DNA from: Closterium sp. Naga37s-1
Lineage: Eukaryota > Streptophyta > Zygnematophyceae > Desmidiales > Closteriaceae
Assembly: GCA_947471745.1 (NCBI GenBank)
Contig: CANJKZ010001018.1
Span: 1,420,001 to 1,484,000 of the forward strand
DNA: 64,000 nt
Reading direction: 5' to 3'
Shown: positions 63,441 through 64,000 of the stretch, piece by piece
Layout: each line of letters starts with the position of its first letter
How positions within the stretch are numbered: the stretch's first letter is position 1
The notes under the pieces: model-generated
Database searches by the model: none
What the model was told of the DNA's origin: nothing
What the model saw: only the letters and a program-made list of their open reading frames with translations
Program-made: the position numbers and the translations under genes

Positions 63441-64000
63441 ATGGGATGGATGGCATGCGATGGGATTCATGGCATGAAGTGGGATGGATAGCATGAGATG
63501 GCATGCATGAATGTCGGCCCTGGTGGGGGGATGTGGGAGGGAAGGTGGGAAGGCTGAATGACGCGAGATAATACGTGAAGCGGCGAGAGGGTAGAGTATG
63601 CAGGCCGAAGCTCCTGGCTTTGCAGGCCGAAGCTCCTGGCTTTGCAGGCCGAAGCTGGATTGCAGCATGGGCGCCAACTCTGCCCCTAGCACCACGTGAA
63701 ATGGAAGTGATGGCATGGTATGAAAGTGATGAATTGGATGGATGGCTGGTATGGGATTGATGGCATGAGATGGGCTGGATGGCGTGAAATGGGATGGATG
63801 GTGTGAGTTGGGATAGACGATATGAGCTGGGATGTATGACATGATAGAATGAGATTGGAAGGATGGTATGAGATAGGTGACACGAGATGGGATGAATGAC
63901 TGGAAATGGGAGAGATGACTTGAGATGAGATTGAAGGCATGGGATGGGATGGATGTTTCTAGATGGGATGGGTGGCAAGAGATGGGATAGATGGCATGAG
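63441..64000 (-). repeat. 19-bp satellite array, reverse orientation (GGATGGCATG)
   Basis: It continues to the window end. A 180-base island at about 63510-63700 has a 22-base tandem (gcaggccgaagctcctggcttt, twice plus a part) at 63600-63655. It starts directly after the copia-B linker. Confidence 0.92.

Overview
This window is nuclear DNA from a eukaryote, most likely a green plant of the streptophyte algal grade; a zygnematophyte such as Closterium is my guess from the type of elements, at low to moderate confidence. The evidence is the mix of Ty1/copia, Ty3/gypsy and LINE retrotransposons with plant-type primer-binding sites, a plant-type F-box/LRR gene, a plant-like CAMK/CDPK-type kinase exon with spliceosomal splice sites, and a proline-rich single-pass membrane protein. 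There are no bacterial operons and no CRISPR array. Most of the window is nested mobile DNA and a 19-bp satellite.

Layout. 1-4222: 3' part of a copia element (family copia-A, LTR about 131 bp). 5722-6409: a kinase exon caught between that element and a LINE (about 6438-11000). 11465-12170: a pyrimidine (CT/CGTT) repeat. 13490-14776 (-): a proline-rich membrane protein. 16928-19333: an F-box/LRR gene broken by two in-frame stops. 19677-21035: a coding-poor LTR element (TRIM/LARD type) with a perfect target duplication. 21428-24955: two satellite arrays facing each other. 24956-30249 (-): a gypsy element truncated by the satellite and interrupted by a second TRIM (25484-26958). 31334-31898: a PIF/Harbinger-like MITE. 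32765-44385 (-): the 3' part of a copia-B element, interrupted by a gypsy element (34759-42079) that carries a cytosine-C5 DNA methyltransferase domain. 44386-47440: satellite. 47861-58851: a second copia-B element interrupted by a complete-length copia-A element (48611-55806), which itself contains an inverted reverse-transcriptase segment of a third copia type. 60476-63440: the 5' part of a copia-B element. 63441-64000: satellite.

Three results stand out. (1) The gypsy element at 34759-42079 encodes gag, zinc knuckles, protease, a full-size C5 methyltransferase, RT, RNase H and a DDE integrase, so it may be able to methylate DNA. (2) Its ends are not ordinary LTRs. They form a split direct repeat (A1 ... 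B1-A2-B2), a layout known from tyrosine-recombinase elements, yet the copy has an integrase and an integrase-type target duplication. (3) The two copia-B fragments at 60476-63440 (+) and 32765-44385 (-) carry near-identical LTRs and the same target duplication (gttac/gtaac). Inverting the 19 kb between them restores one element, so an inversion (or an assembly join) occurred with one breakpoint in the element and the other in the satellite.

How the parts relate: the elements are layered, and the TSDs give the order of insertion. The autonomous copia-A family appears to support the small element at 25484-26958, which keeps its primer-binding, 3'-UTR and polypurine sequences. Almost all element ORFs carry stops or frameshifts, so most copies are dead or dying. 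The few host-type genes look incomplete or broken.
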